Shown one piece after another: positions 1 to 7,496 of a stretch of 64,000 nt of DNA. Numbering within the stretch: position 1 is the first letter of the stretch; each line of letters begins with the position of its first letter. A program made the position numbers and the translations under genes. The stretch comes from JACVRU01 sp040902725 (GTDB lineage: Bacteria; Actinomycetota; Thermoleophilia; Gaiellales; Gaiellaceae), in contig JBBDWU010000009.1 in NCBI GenBank assembly GCA_040902725.1, positions 62,001 to 126,000 on the forward strand, read 5' to 3'. The notes beneath the pieces are model-generated. The model was not told where the DNA came from and did not search any database. It worked only from the letters and a program-made list of their open reading frames with translations.

Positions 1-1086
1 GGCAGCCCACGCGAGCCCGACGCGATCGAGGGCCCGGCGCGCGCTCGCGGCGTCGCCCCCGACCGCGAGCGCGACCTCGTCGAGCACCCGTTCGCAGGCG
101 ACGTACCGACCCGGATCCTGCGAGAGGTAGCCCGTCCTCCCGTTACGGCGAACCGACCCCGCGTGGGGCTCGAGCAGCCCGGCCGCGAGCTTGGCCAGTG
201 TCGATTTTCCGGACCCATTGGGCCCTTCGAGTACGACCACCTCGCCGCGGCGGAGCTCGAGGTAGGCGCCGGTGAGCGCAGGCGTTTGGCCGTAGGAGAA
301 CCATGCGTCGTCGATGGTAAGGAGCGGCTCGGACGAAGCGTTGTCCATACTGGCTACAACGGCCACGTCCAAGAAAGACGGTCGATGCGCCGCCAGCCAG
401 CGCCGCGCAGCGGGGGTGGGAGCATCGAGGAGCAGCCGGCCCGACTCGAGGAAGAGGACGCGGTCGGCGAAGGTGAGCGCCCGCTCGATCCGCTGCTCGG
501 AGAGGACGACGGCGAGGTCCAGGCCGTGGACACAACGGAGGAACCCCTCCGCGCCGGCCGGATCGAGCTGGGAGGTCGGCTCGTCGAGCAGCAGCAGCCG
601 CGGCCGGGCGGCCAGGGCCGAGGCCAGGCAGACGCGCTGGAGCTCCCCGCCCGAGAGCTCGGTCGTGCGCCGCCCGACGAGGTGCAACGCGTCGACCGCC
701 GCGAGCGACTCCTCCACCCGCCTGGCGATCTCGCGCGGAGGCACGCCGAGGCTCTCGGGCCCGAACGCGATCTCGTTGGCGACGCGCGTCATCACCACCT
801 GGTCTTCCGGGTCCTGGAAGACCGTCGCCACCTCGCCGGCGAGCGTCGAGGGACGCGCCACGCGTGTGTCCTGACCGGCGACCTCCACGGTGCCCGAGAA
901 CCGGCCGCCGTGGAAGTGAGGCACGAGCCCGGAGAGGGCGCGGATGAGCGTCGACTTGCCGGACCCGGAAGGGCCGAGCAGCGCGACGACCTCGCCGTCC
1001 CGGAGCTCCAGCGAGACGTCGTCGAGCGCGGGCCGCTCAGCGCCCGGGTAGGAATAGGTCAGCCGTTGAACGCGCGCTAGAGCCAC
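1..1086 (-). CDS. Fused double ATP-binding subunit of an ECF transporter (EcfA1-EcfA2 type), 3' end beyond window
   Basis: ATPase of an energy-coupling-factor importer that would drive vitamin uptake together with the EcfT protein encoded just upstream. At least 362 codons are visible. The first ABC domain has Walker A GPSGSGKST, a Q-loop region (VFQDPEDQ), signature LSGGELQR and Walker B LLLLDEPTSQLD. A linker follows, then a second ABC domain starts with Walker A GPNGSGKST and is cut by the window edge. Two ATPases in one chain, rather than separate EcfA1 and EcfA2, is a known arrangement. The GTG start at 1086 overlaps the ecfT stop by 10 nt, so the genes are translationally coupled. The riboswitch at the head of the operon points to cobalamin or cobalt as the substrate; a substrate-binding S component is not visible and may lie left of the window. 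Confidence 0.88.
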   Translation of the reverse strand, partial: MALARVQRLTYSYPGAERPALDDVSLELRDGEVVALLGPSGSGKSTLIRALSGLVPHFHGGRFSGTVEVAGQDTRVARPSTLAGEVATVFQDPEDQVVMTRVANEIAFGPESLGVPPREIARRVEESLAAVDALHLVGRRTTELSGGELQRVCLASALAARPRLLLLDEPTSQLDPAGAEGFLRCVHGLDLAVVLSEQRIERALTFADRVLFLESGRLLLDAPTPAARRWLAAHRPSFLDVAVVASMDNASSEPLLTIDDAWFSYGQTPALTGAYLELRRGEVVVLEGPNGSGKSTLAKLAAGLLEPHAGSVRRNGRTGYLSQDPGRYVACERVLDEVALAVGGDAASARRALDRVGLAWAA

Positions 1087-1772
1087 AGCGCCCCCACGGC
1101 GACGAGCAGCGGGGAGAGAGCAACGGCGGCGCGATCGAGGCCGCCCCAGGCAGGCCGGGGCGCGCGCGTCGCGCCTGGGCGCCCGAAGCCGCGCGCCTCC
1201 ATCGCCTCGGCCAGGCTCGAAGCGCGCTCCAGCGAGCCGGCCACGAGCGGCGACAACAGCCGCGCATGGCCGCGGAGCCCCTCCACCGCGACGCCGCGGC
1301 CGCGGATCGCCTCCGTGAGGCCGGCCGCGTCGCGCTCGAGCGTCGGCACGAGCCGCGTGGCGAGCGCGACCGCGAGCGAGGAGCGGCGGGCGAACGCAAA
1401 GGCGCCCACGAGGTCGTCGTGGTCGAGGAGGAGCGCGTAGGCGGCGAACGCGAGCGAGACGGCCGCGAAACGGAGGCTGTAGAGGCCGGCGAGCTCGAGC
1501 TCCTCGACGGTCACGTCGAGCATCCCGAGCACGGGGACGACGGGACCGCTCCAGAGCGCGTTCGCGCCCTCGACCGCGAACAGCGGCCAGACGAGGAAGA
1601 CGCCGAGCGCCGGGGTCAGAGCCCCGTAGAGGTAGAGGCGGCGAGGCCCTCGCGCGCGCAGGCAGACGGCCAGCAGGAGGACTGCGATGGCGGCGGCGGC
1701 GGCGATGCGGTCGGCGAGGAGCGCGGCGCAGCCGGCGCCGGCGAGGAGGATGGCGGCCGGAATCGTCCTCAC
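1077..1772 (-). CDS. ecfT: ECF transporter transmembrane coupling protein EcfT
   Basis: Membrane scaffold of an ECF importer that links the ATPases to the S component. The 231-residue protein has hydrophobic segments near residues 5-40, 50-70, 95-115 and 215-231. It carries two Ala-Arg-Gly-type coupling motifs, AIRGRG and AMEARG, separated by about 35 residues, the hallmark by which EcfT grips the two ATPases. The GTG start at 1772 overlaps the preceding lipoprotein gene's stop by 4 nt, and the 3' end overlaps the ATPase gene. It belongs to the riboswitch-led operon 3066 to 1. Confidence 0.87.
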   Translation of the reverse strand: MRTIPAAILLAGAGCAALLADRIAAAAAIAVLLLAVCLRARGPRRLYLYGALTPALGVFLVWPLFAVEGANALWSGPVVPVLGMLDVTVEELELAGLYSLRFAAVSLAFAAYALLLDHDDLVGAFAFARRSSLAVALATRLVPTLERDAAGLTEAIRGRGVAVEGLRGHARLLSPLVAGSLERASSLAEAMEARGFGRPGATRAPRPAWGGLDRAAVALSPLLVAVGALWL

Positions 1773-2467
1773 GGGACCTCGAAGCGGTAGCGGTAGCGGC
1801 CGGGATCCCGGGCGAGCGCGAGCGCATCGCCCGAGAAGGTGAAGCGGTACGGCCCGCCGGGAGAGTCGGCCTCGGCCTGGAAGCGCGGCGGGCCTGGGAC
1901 GAGGTAGAAGACGTTGACGTCCCCCGCCAGGCGAACTCGCTCGAGCGGGACCGCCGGCGCGCCGAGCAGTCGCGCGATTGCCTCAGCTCCCGCGCGCAGA
2001 TCCTCTCCCTCGTAAGCGACGACCGTCTCGCGCCGCTTGCCGCCGTAGCCGTTGACGAACGGCTCGGGGAAGGCGCCGACCACGACGGCGCGCTCCTGCT
2101 CGCCCTCCCAATCGCCGTAGTCCCACCAGGCAACGTCCCCGTCCTGTAGCCGGAGCTCGGCCGCGCTGCGGTCGGCGAAGACCCCGTTCAGGTACACGAA
2201 CCAGTCGCGTCCCTCGGCCAGCGAGCCCTCGAGACCGTCGATCGACTGCACGAACCGGCCGCCGTACTTCGTCTCGACCTCCATCTGCGAGCGCAGCGCC
2301 TGAAGCACTGTCTGTCCGGCCTCGACCTGCCCGGCGTAGAGGACGGTCTCGCCCCGGTCGCGCGTGATCCAGAGCGAGGCCGCCCCGTCGGCTGCCCCCT
2401 CCTCCCCGCCGGCCGAACCGCAGCCGGCGAGGAGGAGGCAGAGCGCCGCGAGCCAGGCTCGGGTCAC
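1769..2467 (-). CDS. DUF4430-domain lipoprotein, likely extracellular cobalamin-binding partner
   Basis: A 232-residue exported protein. Its N-terminus is a lipoprotein signal with lipobox LLAGC, so it should be anchored outside the membrane. Residues about 30-120 match the DUF4430 pattern: a hydrophobic strand, VYLNGVFADR and LQDGDVAWWDYGDW. DUF4430 resembles the C-terminal beta-domain of the animal transcobalamin/intrinsic-factor family (established knowledge). Lying between another DUF4430 gene and ecfT, under a cobalamin riboswitch, it is most simply a surface binding protein for the ECF importer; that role is inferred. The second half (about 125-232) is of unrecognised fold. The GTG start overlaps the upstream stop as GTGA. 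Confidence 0.75.
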   Translation of the reverse strand: MTRAWLAALCLLLAGCGSAGGEEGAADGAASLWITRDRGETVLYAGQVEAGQTVLQALRSQMEVETKYGGRFVQSIDGLEGSLAEGRDWFVYLNGVFADRSAAELRLQDGDVAWWDYGDWEGEQERAVVVGAFPEPFVNGYGGKRRETVVAYEGEDLRAGAEAIARLLGAPAVPLERVRLAGDVNVFYLVPGPPRFQAEADSPGGPYRFTFSGDALALARDPGRYRYRFEVP

Positions 2468-3066
2468 GTGATGCCGTTCGAGCGGACTGCGCCGGCCTTC
2501 GTGACGTGCACGAGGCCGCGGTGGGCGCCGAGGCAGAACCGGCCGGTGGCCGAGCCTCGCTTCGCCGCGCCTCCGACCCAGACGCGGACGCCGAGAGCCG
2601 CCGTCCGCGCGCCTGCGTCGTCCTGCTCGAAGGCCGCGTAGCAGCGGGCGGACGTCCTCTCGAGCATCAGTGTCTTCGGACCCGCGAACGTGGTCGAGTC
2701 GAAATCGGCCCAGTACCAGAGCACGGCGTCGCCGTCACGCAACTGGAGCTGGTCGGCACCAACCGGCGGCGAGGCGCCGTTGACCTTGTAGACCCAACCG
2801 GAGCTACCGCTGCTCGGGTAGTACCCGACCTGGTCGACGAACGGCCCGAACGACGACTGCTGGACGTGAACGTGGAACTCGCCCGCCCGGGCGGCGAGCA
2901 GAAGCGCCTCCATCGGAGTGGCGGCGTCCACGAGCCGGGGCGCGCGGGCGTAGATCGTCTGGGTCCGCCCTTCCACCCTGATGCTCACGCGTGCGGCCTG
3001 GGCCAACGGGGCGAGAGCCGCCGTCGCGGCGATCGCCGCGAGGAAAACGAGAGATCGTCGAAGCAC
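2464..3066 (-). CDS. Secreted DUF4430-domain protein, first gene of the riboswitch-controlled operon
   Basis: A 200-residue exported protein. The chosen GTG start at 3066 follows a strong ribosome site (GGAGG, 5 nt upstream) and gives a classical signal peptide ending ALAPLAQAA. Residues about 30-125 form a DUF4430 domain with GWVYKVNGASP and LQLRDGDAVLWYWADFD. The remaining C-terminal part contains isolated cysteines. It has no lipobox, unlike its neighbour, so it may be freely secreted or wall-associated. It is the first gene after the cobalamin riboswitch and overlaps the next gene by 4 nt. The DUF4430 assignment is good; a cobalamin-binding role is inferred from context and fold resemblance. 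Confidence 0.75.
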   Translation of the reverse strand: MLRRSLVFLAAIAATAALAPLAQAARVSIRVEGRTQTIYARAPRLVDAATPMEALLLAARAGEFHVHVQQSSFGPFVDQVGYYPSSGSSGWVYKVNGASPPVGADQLQLRDGDAVLWYWADFDSTTFAGPKTLMLERTSARCYAAFEQDDAGARTAALGVRVWVGGAAKRGSATGRFCLGAHRGLVHVTKAGAVRSNGIT

Positions 3067-3097
3067 GAATCCTCCCTTCCGCGAGGGGTTCGGTTTG

Positions 3098-3250
3098 ACG
3101 GCGGGCGGCAGGTCTTCTGACTCGGGGCTCCCCCTCCGCCGCCTTCCCAGCCCGAGGGCCAGTGGCGTGTGGCGGAGGGCATCTCCCCTTACAGCGGCGG
3201 GACCGTCCCGGTCTTGCACCGGGTTCCCTTTCCGCTCGCCGGTTGTGGAG
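3098..3250 (-). promoter_or_regulatory. Cobalamin (B12) riboswitch
   Basis: Read on the minus strand, the conserved elements occur in order: GGGAACCCGGTGCAAGACCG, then GGGACGGTCCCGCCGCTGTA, the B12 box core GCCACTGG (plus-strand 3159-3166), GGGAAGGC (3141-3148) and GAGTCAGAAGACCTGCC (3107-3123). Together these are the diagnostic core of the cobalamin riboswitch. It lies about 30 nt 5' of the first DUF4430 gene, so cobalamin should repress this importer operon. Boundaries are approximate. Confidence 0.95.
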
Positions 3251-3270
3251 CCGAGATTACCATCGGGCGA

Positions 3271-3609
3271 ATGGCTTCGAGGAACGTCGCGGCCGCGTGG
3301 CTGCCCGTGGTCGCGTGGGCCGGGATCATCTTCGGCCTCTCGTCGATTCCAGGTCTGGCAACGGAGTTCGGGGTCTGGGATCTCGTCCTGCGCAAGCTCG
3401 CGCACTTCGCCGAGTACGCCGTGCTCGGCTTCCTGCTCGTGCGAGCCTCGGCGGCTCTGCCCGCGTTCGCGCTCGGGGTGCTCTACGCGGTCAGCGACGA
3501 GTTCCACCAGAGCTTCGTCGCGGGCCGCGAAGGAGCGGCGCGCGACGTGGCAATCGATGCGGCGGGGGTGCTGGCGGGCCTCGTCGCGCATCGGCGGCTT
3601 CGCTCATGA
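3271..3609 (+). CDS. VanZ-like family membrane protein
   Basis: A 112-residue integral membrane protein with about four hydrophobic segments and the VanZ-like signatures KLAHFAEYAVLG and SDEFHQSFV. In VanZ itself the family is linked to low-level teicoplanin resistance; most members have no known function. ATG 3271 was chosen because the longer in-frame extension would run through the riboswitch on the other strand. The next gene overlaps its stop as ATGA. Confidence 0.8.
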   Translation: MASRNVAAAWLPVVAWAGIIFGLSSIPGLATEFGVWDLVLRKLAHFAEYAVLGFLLVRASAALPAFALGVLYAVSDEFHQSFVAGREGAARDVAIDAAGVLAGLVAHRRLRS

Positions 3610-4049
3610 GAGCGGTCGCGATCGACCTCGACGCGCTCGGCGACGCGCGACCGCTCTGGCTCGACTGGCTGGCGGACGTCGCCCGTCGGGCCCGCGTGGA
3701 AGCGGTGCCCCCGGACGATCCGGTCGCTGCCGAGCAGCGCCTCGACGACCTGGTCGGCAACTGGCGCCGGCTTCTGGAGCGCTACGCGGAGGAGCATGCG
3801 CCCGTGCACCTGCGCCCGCACGCGGAGGCGAGCTCGGCGCTCAGGCGGCTCGAGGGCGCGGGGGTCGCGATCGGCGTCTTCACGGAGCTGCCGGAGCCGC
3901 TGGCGCGCGTGGCCATCGCCCAGTTGGGGGCGGGCCGGCGGCTGGCCGCCGTCGAGGCCGGCCCCGGAGCGCTCGAGCGCCTGGTCGCCAAGCTCGGGCC
4001 GGAGACGCGGGTCGTACGCACGCGAGCTGAGCTCGCGGGGCTGGACTAG
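3606..4049 (+). CDS. Small HAD-like protein, probably degenerate
   Basis: A 147-residue protein starting AIDLDAL, which resembles HAD motif I (DxD), with a later VFTELPE that could be motif II. A final VVRTRAELAG segment takes the place of the usual acidic motif IV, so catalytic competence is doubtful. The start overlaps the VanZ-like gene by 4 nt, so the two are co-translated. HAD is my best family call; it could also be an unrelated Rossmann-like protein. Confidence 0.5.
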   Translation: MRAVAIDLDALGDARPLWLDWLADVARRARVEAVPPDDPVAAEQRLDDLVGNWRRLLERYAEEHAPVHLRPHAEASSALRRLEGAGVAIGVFTELPEPLARVAIAQLGAGRRLAAVEAGPGALERLVAKLGPETRVVRTRAELAGLD

Positions 4050-4052
4050 AGT
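4047..4052 (+). promoter_or_regulatory. -10 element of a leaderless promoter
   Basis: TAGAGT lies 7 nt before the GTG start at 4060 and overlaps the stop codon of the preceding gene. The spacing matches the TANNNT-7-start arrangement of leaderless actinobacterial transcripts seen repeatedly in this window. Confidence 0.5.
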
Positions 4053-4059
4053 CTTCGGC

Positions 4060-4281
4060 GTGGATGCGAAGGAGCTCTCCGACCGGCAGTTCGAAGCGCT
4101 GCTCGGGCGGCTCGACGGGATCCGCGAGGAGCTGCGATCGCTCAACCGGCGCCTCGACCGCGGCGACGATCTCCAGCGGATGGTGCACGAGCTCCGGAAC
4201 CTGAACGAGTCCCTGCAGGCGCTCGCCTACGCGGCGCTCGGCCAGGCGGGACCGCAGGTGCGCCGGCGCAGGGCGGGGTGA
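4060..4281 (+). CDS. Small hypothetical coiled-coil protein
   Basis: A 73-residue charged protein with no signal peptide or membrane segment. Residues about 5-55 have heptad-like leucine spacing (FEALLGRLDGIREELRSLNRR, then MVHELRNLNESLQAL), so a short coiled coil or helical hairpin is likely. The C-terminus ends in a basic RRRRAG. The GTG start is supported by the -10 hexamer 7 nt upstream. Its stop overlaps the methyltransferase start by 4 nt. I do not recognise a named family. Confidence 0.65.
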   Translation: MDAKELSDRQFEALLGRLDGIREELRSLNRRLDRGDDLQRMVHELRNLNESLQALAYAALGQAGPQVRRRRAG

Positions 4282-5042
4282 CCGGCCCGGACCGGCCGCT
4301 CGAGCGCACGCGCCTCGCCGCGGCCGACCTGAGGGCCGCGTGGGCGAGAAACGCCGCAGCCTGGCTCGCATGGGCGCGAGAGCCGGGGCACGACAGCTAC
4401 TGGCTCTTCCACCGCGAGGTCTTCTTCGAGCTCCTCCCGGCGCCAGGTCGTCGCACGCTCGACCTCGGCTGCGGCGAAGGCCGGCTCACGCGCGACCTGA
4501 AGGCGCTCGGCCACGAGGTGGTAGGCGTCGACGCCGCCGAGGAGCTCGTCGCGGCCGCGCGCGAGGCCGATCCCCAGCTCCAGCTCGTCGTGGCCGATGC
4601 TGCAGCCTTGCCCTTCGGCGACGGCGAGTTCGACCTGGTGGTGGCGTTCATGTCGCTCCAGGACGTGGACGATCTGGAGGGAGCGACCAGCGAGGCTGCG
4701 CGGGTGCTCGAGCCCGGCGGCCGGCTCTGCCTCGCAATCGTCCATCCCTTCAACTCGGCCGGGCGCTTCGACGGCGACGAGCCGGACAGCGCATTCGTGG
4801 TCGAGGGGTCGTACCTGGAGCAGTCGTACTACGCGGACAACCTCATGCGCGGCGGGCTGGAGATGGAGTTCGTGAGTGCCCACCGGCCGCTGCAGGCGTA
4901 CACCGAGGCGCTGGGGGAGGCAGGGCTCGTGATCGAGCGGCTACGTGAGCCGGCGCTGCCGGAGCAGGCGGTCGGCAAGCCCCGCAACCGGCGGTGGCAG
5001 CGGATGCCCCTCTTCCTGCACGTCCGCGCGGCGCGCCTCTAG
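4278..5042 (+). CDS. Class I SAM-dependent methyltransferase
   Basis: A 254-residue soluble enzyme with the SAM-binding motif I LDLGCGEGRLT near residue 60, motif II acidic residue in VVGVDAAEELV, and a later VVADAAALPFGDGEFDLVVAF typical of the UbiE/Methyltransf_11 group. The substrate cannot be told from sequence. GTG start 4278 overlaps the upstream small gene. The stop overlaps, tail to tail, the stop of the sugar dehydrogenase gene on the other strand (shared CTAG). Confidence 0.85.
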   Translation: MTGPDRPLERTRLAAADLRAAWARNAAAWLAWAREPGHDSYWLFHREVFFELLPAPGRRTLDLGCGEGRLTRDLKALGHEVVGVDAAEELVAAAREADPQLQLVVADAAALPFGDGEFDLVVAFMSLQDVDDLEGATSEAARVLEPGGRLCLAIVHPFNSAGRFDGDEPDSAFVVEGSYLEQSYYADNLMRGGLEMEFVSAHRPLQAYTEALGEAGLVIERLREPALPEQAVGKPRNRRWQRMPLFLHVRAARL

Positions 5043-6121
5043 CCGCGCAGCCGGTAGACCGTACCGCCGTGCGACACGAGGTAGAGCTCGCCCCGCGAGT
5101 CCTCGCCGAACGAGGTGAGGCCTGAGACCTTGAAGGGCTCGCGCCGAACCTGCCGCGCCTGCCCGCCCTCGACCTTCAGGCTCCAGACCACGCCGCTGCA
5201 GTAGTCCCCGAAGAAGTAGCGGCCGCGAGCCGCCGGCACGCCCGGCCCGCGGTAGACGAACCCCCCCGTGACCGAGCAATTGCCGCCCTCCCGGCCGAAC
5301 ACGTGCACGGGCATGACGAGGTCGCCCCGCGACGGTTCCTTGCTCTCGAAGCGCTCGCGCCCCTCGTAGACGTCCCAGCCGTAGTTCTGGAGCCGCGGCA
5401 AGCGCGCGCGCGGGACATAGTCGATCTCCTCCCAGGCGCCCTGCCCGACGTCGCCGATGTAGAGGTCGCCGGTGGCGCGGTCGAACGAGAAGCGCCAGGG
5501 GTTGCGGAGGCCGAGCGCGTCGATTCCCGGCCCGGCGCCGCGCCGGTCGACGTCGAGCGTCAGCAGCTTGCCGAGCCGGCTGCCCAGATTCTGCGCGCGG
5601 TTCTCCGGGTCGCCGCCGGAGCCGCCGTCGCCCATGCCGATGTAGAGCTTGCCGTTCGGGCCGAACGCGAGCTGCCCGCCGTTGTGGTTCGGGTACGGCT
5701 GCGCGATCCGGAGCAGTTGCCGCCGCGTCGACTTGATCGCCGCGCGGCCGTTCGAGCGGTACTCGACGATCCGCGTGTCGCCCGCGAGATCGGTGTAGTC
5801 GACGTAGAAGCGGCGGTTCTGCGCGTACTTGGGATGGAAGGCGACCGAGAGGAGCCCGCGCTCGCCGCCGCTGCCGACGATCGAGCGGATGTCGAGGAAG
5901 GTGCGCACGACGCGACCGCGCTCGACGACCACGATCCGGCCCGCCTGCTCGACGACGTAAAGGCGGCCGGGCTCGCCGGCTGGGGCGGTCGCATGAACCG
6001 GTGAGGCGAGGCCGCCGACGACCTTTACCAGCCGCAGCGCGTTCCGGTGCTCACCGGCGCCCGCCCCGCAGGCGAGGGCCAGGACCAGCGAGAACCCGAG
6101 GAGAAGTGTCGCCCCCCGCAC
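5039..6121 (-). CDS. PQQ-dependent sugar dehydrogenase-like lipoprotein (soluble glucose/aldose dehydrogenase family)
   Basis: A 360-residue exported six-bladed propeller of the glucose/sorbosone dehydrogenase family. These oxidise aldose sugars with PQQ or act as hydrolase-like relatives. Family signatures include YVVEQAGRIVVVERG, LLSVAFHPKY, YPNHNGGQLAFGPNGKLYIG and GMGDGGSGGDPENRAQ. The start was set at GTG 6121 because it gives a signal peptide with a lipobox-like LALACGAG, and a TAGCCT -10 sits exactly 7 nt upstream; a longer frame runs into the divergent trkA gene. No PQQ biosynthesis gene is in view, so the cofactor source is unknown. Confidence 0.83.
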   Translation of the reverse strand: MRGATLLLGFSLVLALACGAGAGEHRNALRLVKVVGGLASPVHATAPAGEPGRLYVVEQAGRIVVVERGRVVRTFLDIRSIVGSGGERGLLSVAFHPKYAQNRRFYVDYTDLAGDTRIVEYRSNGRAAIKSTRRQLLRIAQPYPNHNGGQLAFGPNGKLYIGMGDGGSGGDPENRAQNLGSRLGKLLTLDVDRRGAGPGIDALGLRNPWRFSFDRATGDLYIGDVGQGAWEEIDYVPRARLPRLQNYGWDVYEGRERFESKEPSRGDLVMPVHVFGREGGNCSVTGGFVYRGPGVPAARGRYFFGDYCSGVVWSLKVEGGQARQVRREPFKVSGLTSFGEDSRGELYLVSHGGTVYRLRG

Positions 6122-6128
6122 GACCGAC

Positions 6129-6154
6129 AGGCTAGCTGACCCCGGCGTTAGCCT
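6129..6154. promoter_or_regulatory. Divergent leaderless promoters for the sugar dehydrogenase and trkA
   Basis: Minus strand: TAGCCT at 6134-6129, 7 nt before GTG 6121. Plus strand: TAGCCT at 6149-6154, 7 nt before GTG 6162. The identical hexamer and identical spacing on both strands fix both start codons and suggest leaderless transcripts. No clear -35 is visible. Confidence 0.55.
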
Positions 6155-6161
6155 CTCCACC

Positions 6162-7496
6162 GTGAAGATCGTCGTGATCGGAGCCGGGCAGGTCGGCTCC
6201 ACGGTCGTCGAGGCCCTGCACGCCGAGCACGAGCTGACGGTCGTCGACCTCGACGTGTCGCGCCTCACGCCGCTCTCGCACCGCTATGACGTGGCGACGA
6301 TCGAGGGAAACGGCGCCACCCGCAGCATCCTCCAGGAGGCGGGGATCAAGGAGGCCGACCTGCTGATCGCCTGCACCTCGCGCGACGAGCCGAACCTGAT
6401 CGCGGCGATGCTCGCGAAGAAGCTCAATCCCGACGTCCGCGCGGTCGTCCGCGCCACCGAGGTCGAGTACCTCGAGGCCTGGCACGAGCGGCAACTCGAC
6501 GTCGACCTCGTCGTCTCCTCCGAGATCGAGACTGCCTATGCGGTCGCGCAGATCCTCGGCGTGCCGGCAGCGCGGCAGACCGACGTGTTCGCGGAAGGGC
6601 AAGTGCAGATCGTCGAGTTCGACGTCGAGATGAAGTCGGCGAGAGAGGAGCCGCTCGTCATCGGCCGACCGCTCCGTGAAGCGCGCATCCCCGCCGACTC
6701 GAAGGTGGCGAGCATCATCCGCGGCGGCTCGGCAATCATCCCCCGCGGGGAGGAGTCGATCCAGGTCGGCGACCGGATCATCGTGATCGGGTCGCCCGAC
6801 TCGGCGCGCGAGTGGAGCGAGATCGTCGCCGGGGGACGCCCGCGGCTCGACGACGTCGTCATCTACGGCGCCGGCCGCATCGGCGTCGCGGTGGCGCAGC
6901 ACCTGATGGACCAGGACATCCGCGTGCGGATGATCGAGGCCGATCCCGCGCGGGCGCGACTCGTGGCCGAGCGGCTTCCGGCCGCGCGCGTCTTCAACGC
7001 CACCGGCAACGACCCGGAGTTCCTCGACCGGGAGCGCATCGGCCAGGCGCGCGCCGCGATCTTCGCGATGCGCGACGACGCCAAGAACCACTACGCCGCC
7101 ACGCTCGCCAAGCTGCACGGCGTCGGGTTCACGATCGCCGTGGTGCACGAAGCGGTGTCCGCCGAGGTCTTCGAGCGGGCGGGGATCGACATCGCGATCA
7201 ACCCGCGCCAGCTGACGGCGGAAGAGCTCGTGCGCTTCGCCCATGATCCGCGCACGCAGCAGGTGGCGATGCTGGAAGGCGACCGCTACGAGGTGCTCGA
7301 CGTGACCGTCCGCGCGGAGAGCGAGCTCGTCAACCGGCGATTCAAGGAGCTGCCGATGACGGGCTCGCTGATCGGCGCGATCGTCCGCGACGGCAAGGCG
7401 ATCTTCCCGCACGGCGACGACGTGCTGCTGCCGGATGACCGAGTGATCGTGTTCACCGAGTCCAAGCGCGCGGCCGAGGTGGAACGGGCGCTTTGA
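6162..7496 (+). CDS. trkA: Trk potassium uptake regulatory subunit TrkA
   Basis: Cytoplasmic NAD(H)-binding regulator of the TrkH channel. The 444 residues form two RCK (TrkA-N plus TrkA-C) units: the first begins MKIVVIGAGQVGSTV, the second DDVVIYGAGRIGVAVAQHL near residue 230, each a glycine-rich Rossmann loop. C-terminal halves contain the TrkA-C cores (EEPLVIGRPLREARI and SELVNRRFKELPM). Length and layout match full TrkA. The GTG start is supported by a -10 7 nt upstream. The trkH start overlaps the stop by 4 nt. Confidence 0.93.
   Translation: MKIVVIGAGQVGSTVVEALHAEHELTVVDLDVSRLTPLSHRYDVATIEGNGATRSILQEAGIKEADLLIACTSRDEPNLIAAMLAKKLNPDVRAVVRATEVEYLEAWHERQLDVDLVVSSEIETAYAVAQILGVPAARQTDVFAEGQVQIVEFDVEMKSAREEPLVIGRPLREARIPADSKVASIIRGGSAIIPRGEESIQVGDRIIVIGSPDSAREWSEIVAGGRPRLDDVVIYGAGRIGVAVAQHLMDQDIRVRMIEADPARARLVAERLPAARVFNATGNDPEFLDRERIGQARAAIFAMRDDAKNHYAATLAKLHGVGFTIAVVHEAVSAEVFERAGIDIAINPRQLTAEELVRFAHDPRTQQVAMLEGDRYEVLDVTVRAESELVNRRFKELPMTGSLIGAIVRDGKAIFPHGDDVLLPDDRVIVFTESKRAAEVERAL

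Noticed and set aside
5039..5042. CTAG shared stop overlap as a regulatory site
   Set aside because: Tail-to-tail overlap of two TAG stops gives CTAG automatically; no further structure.
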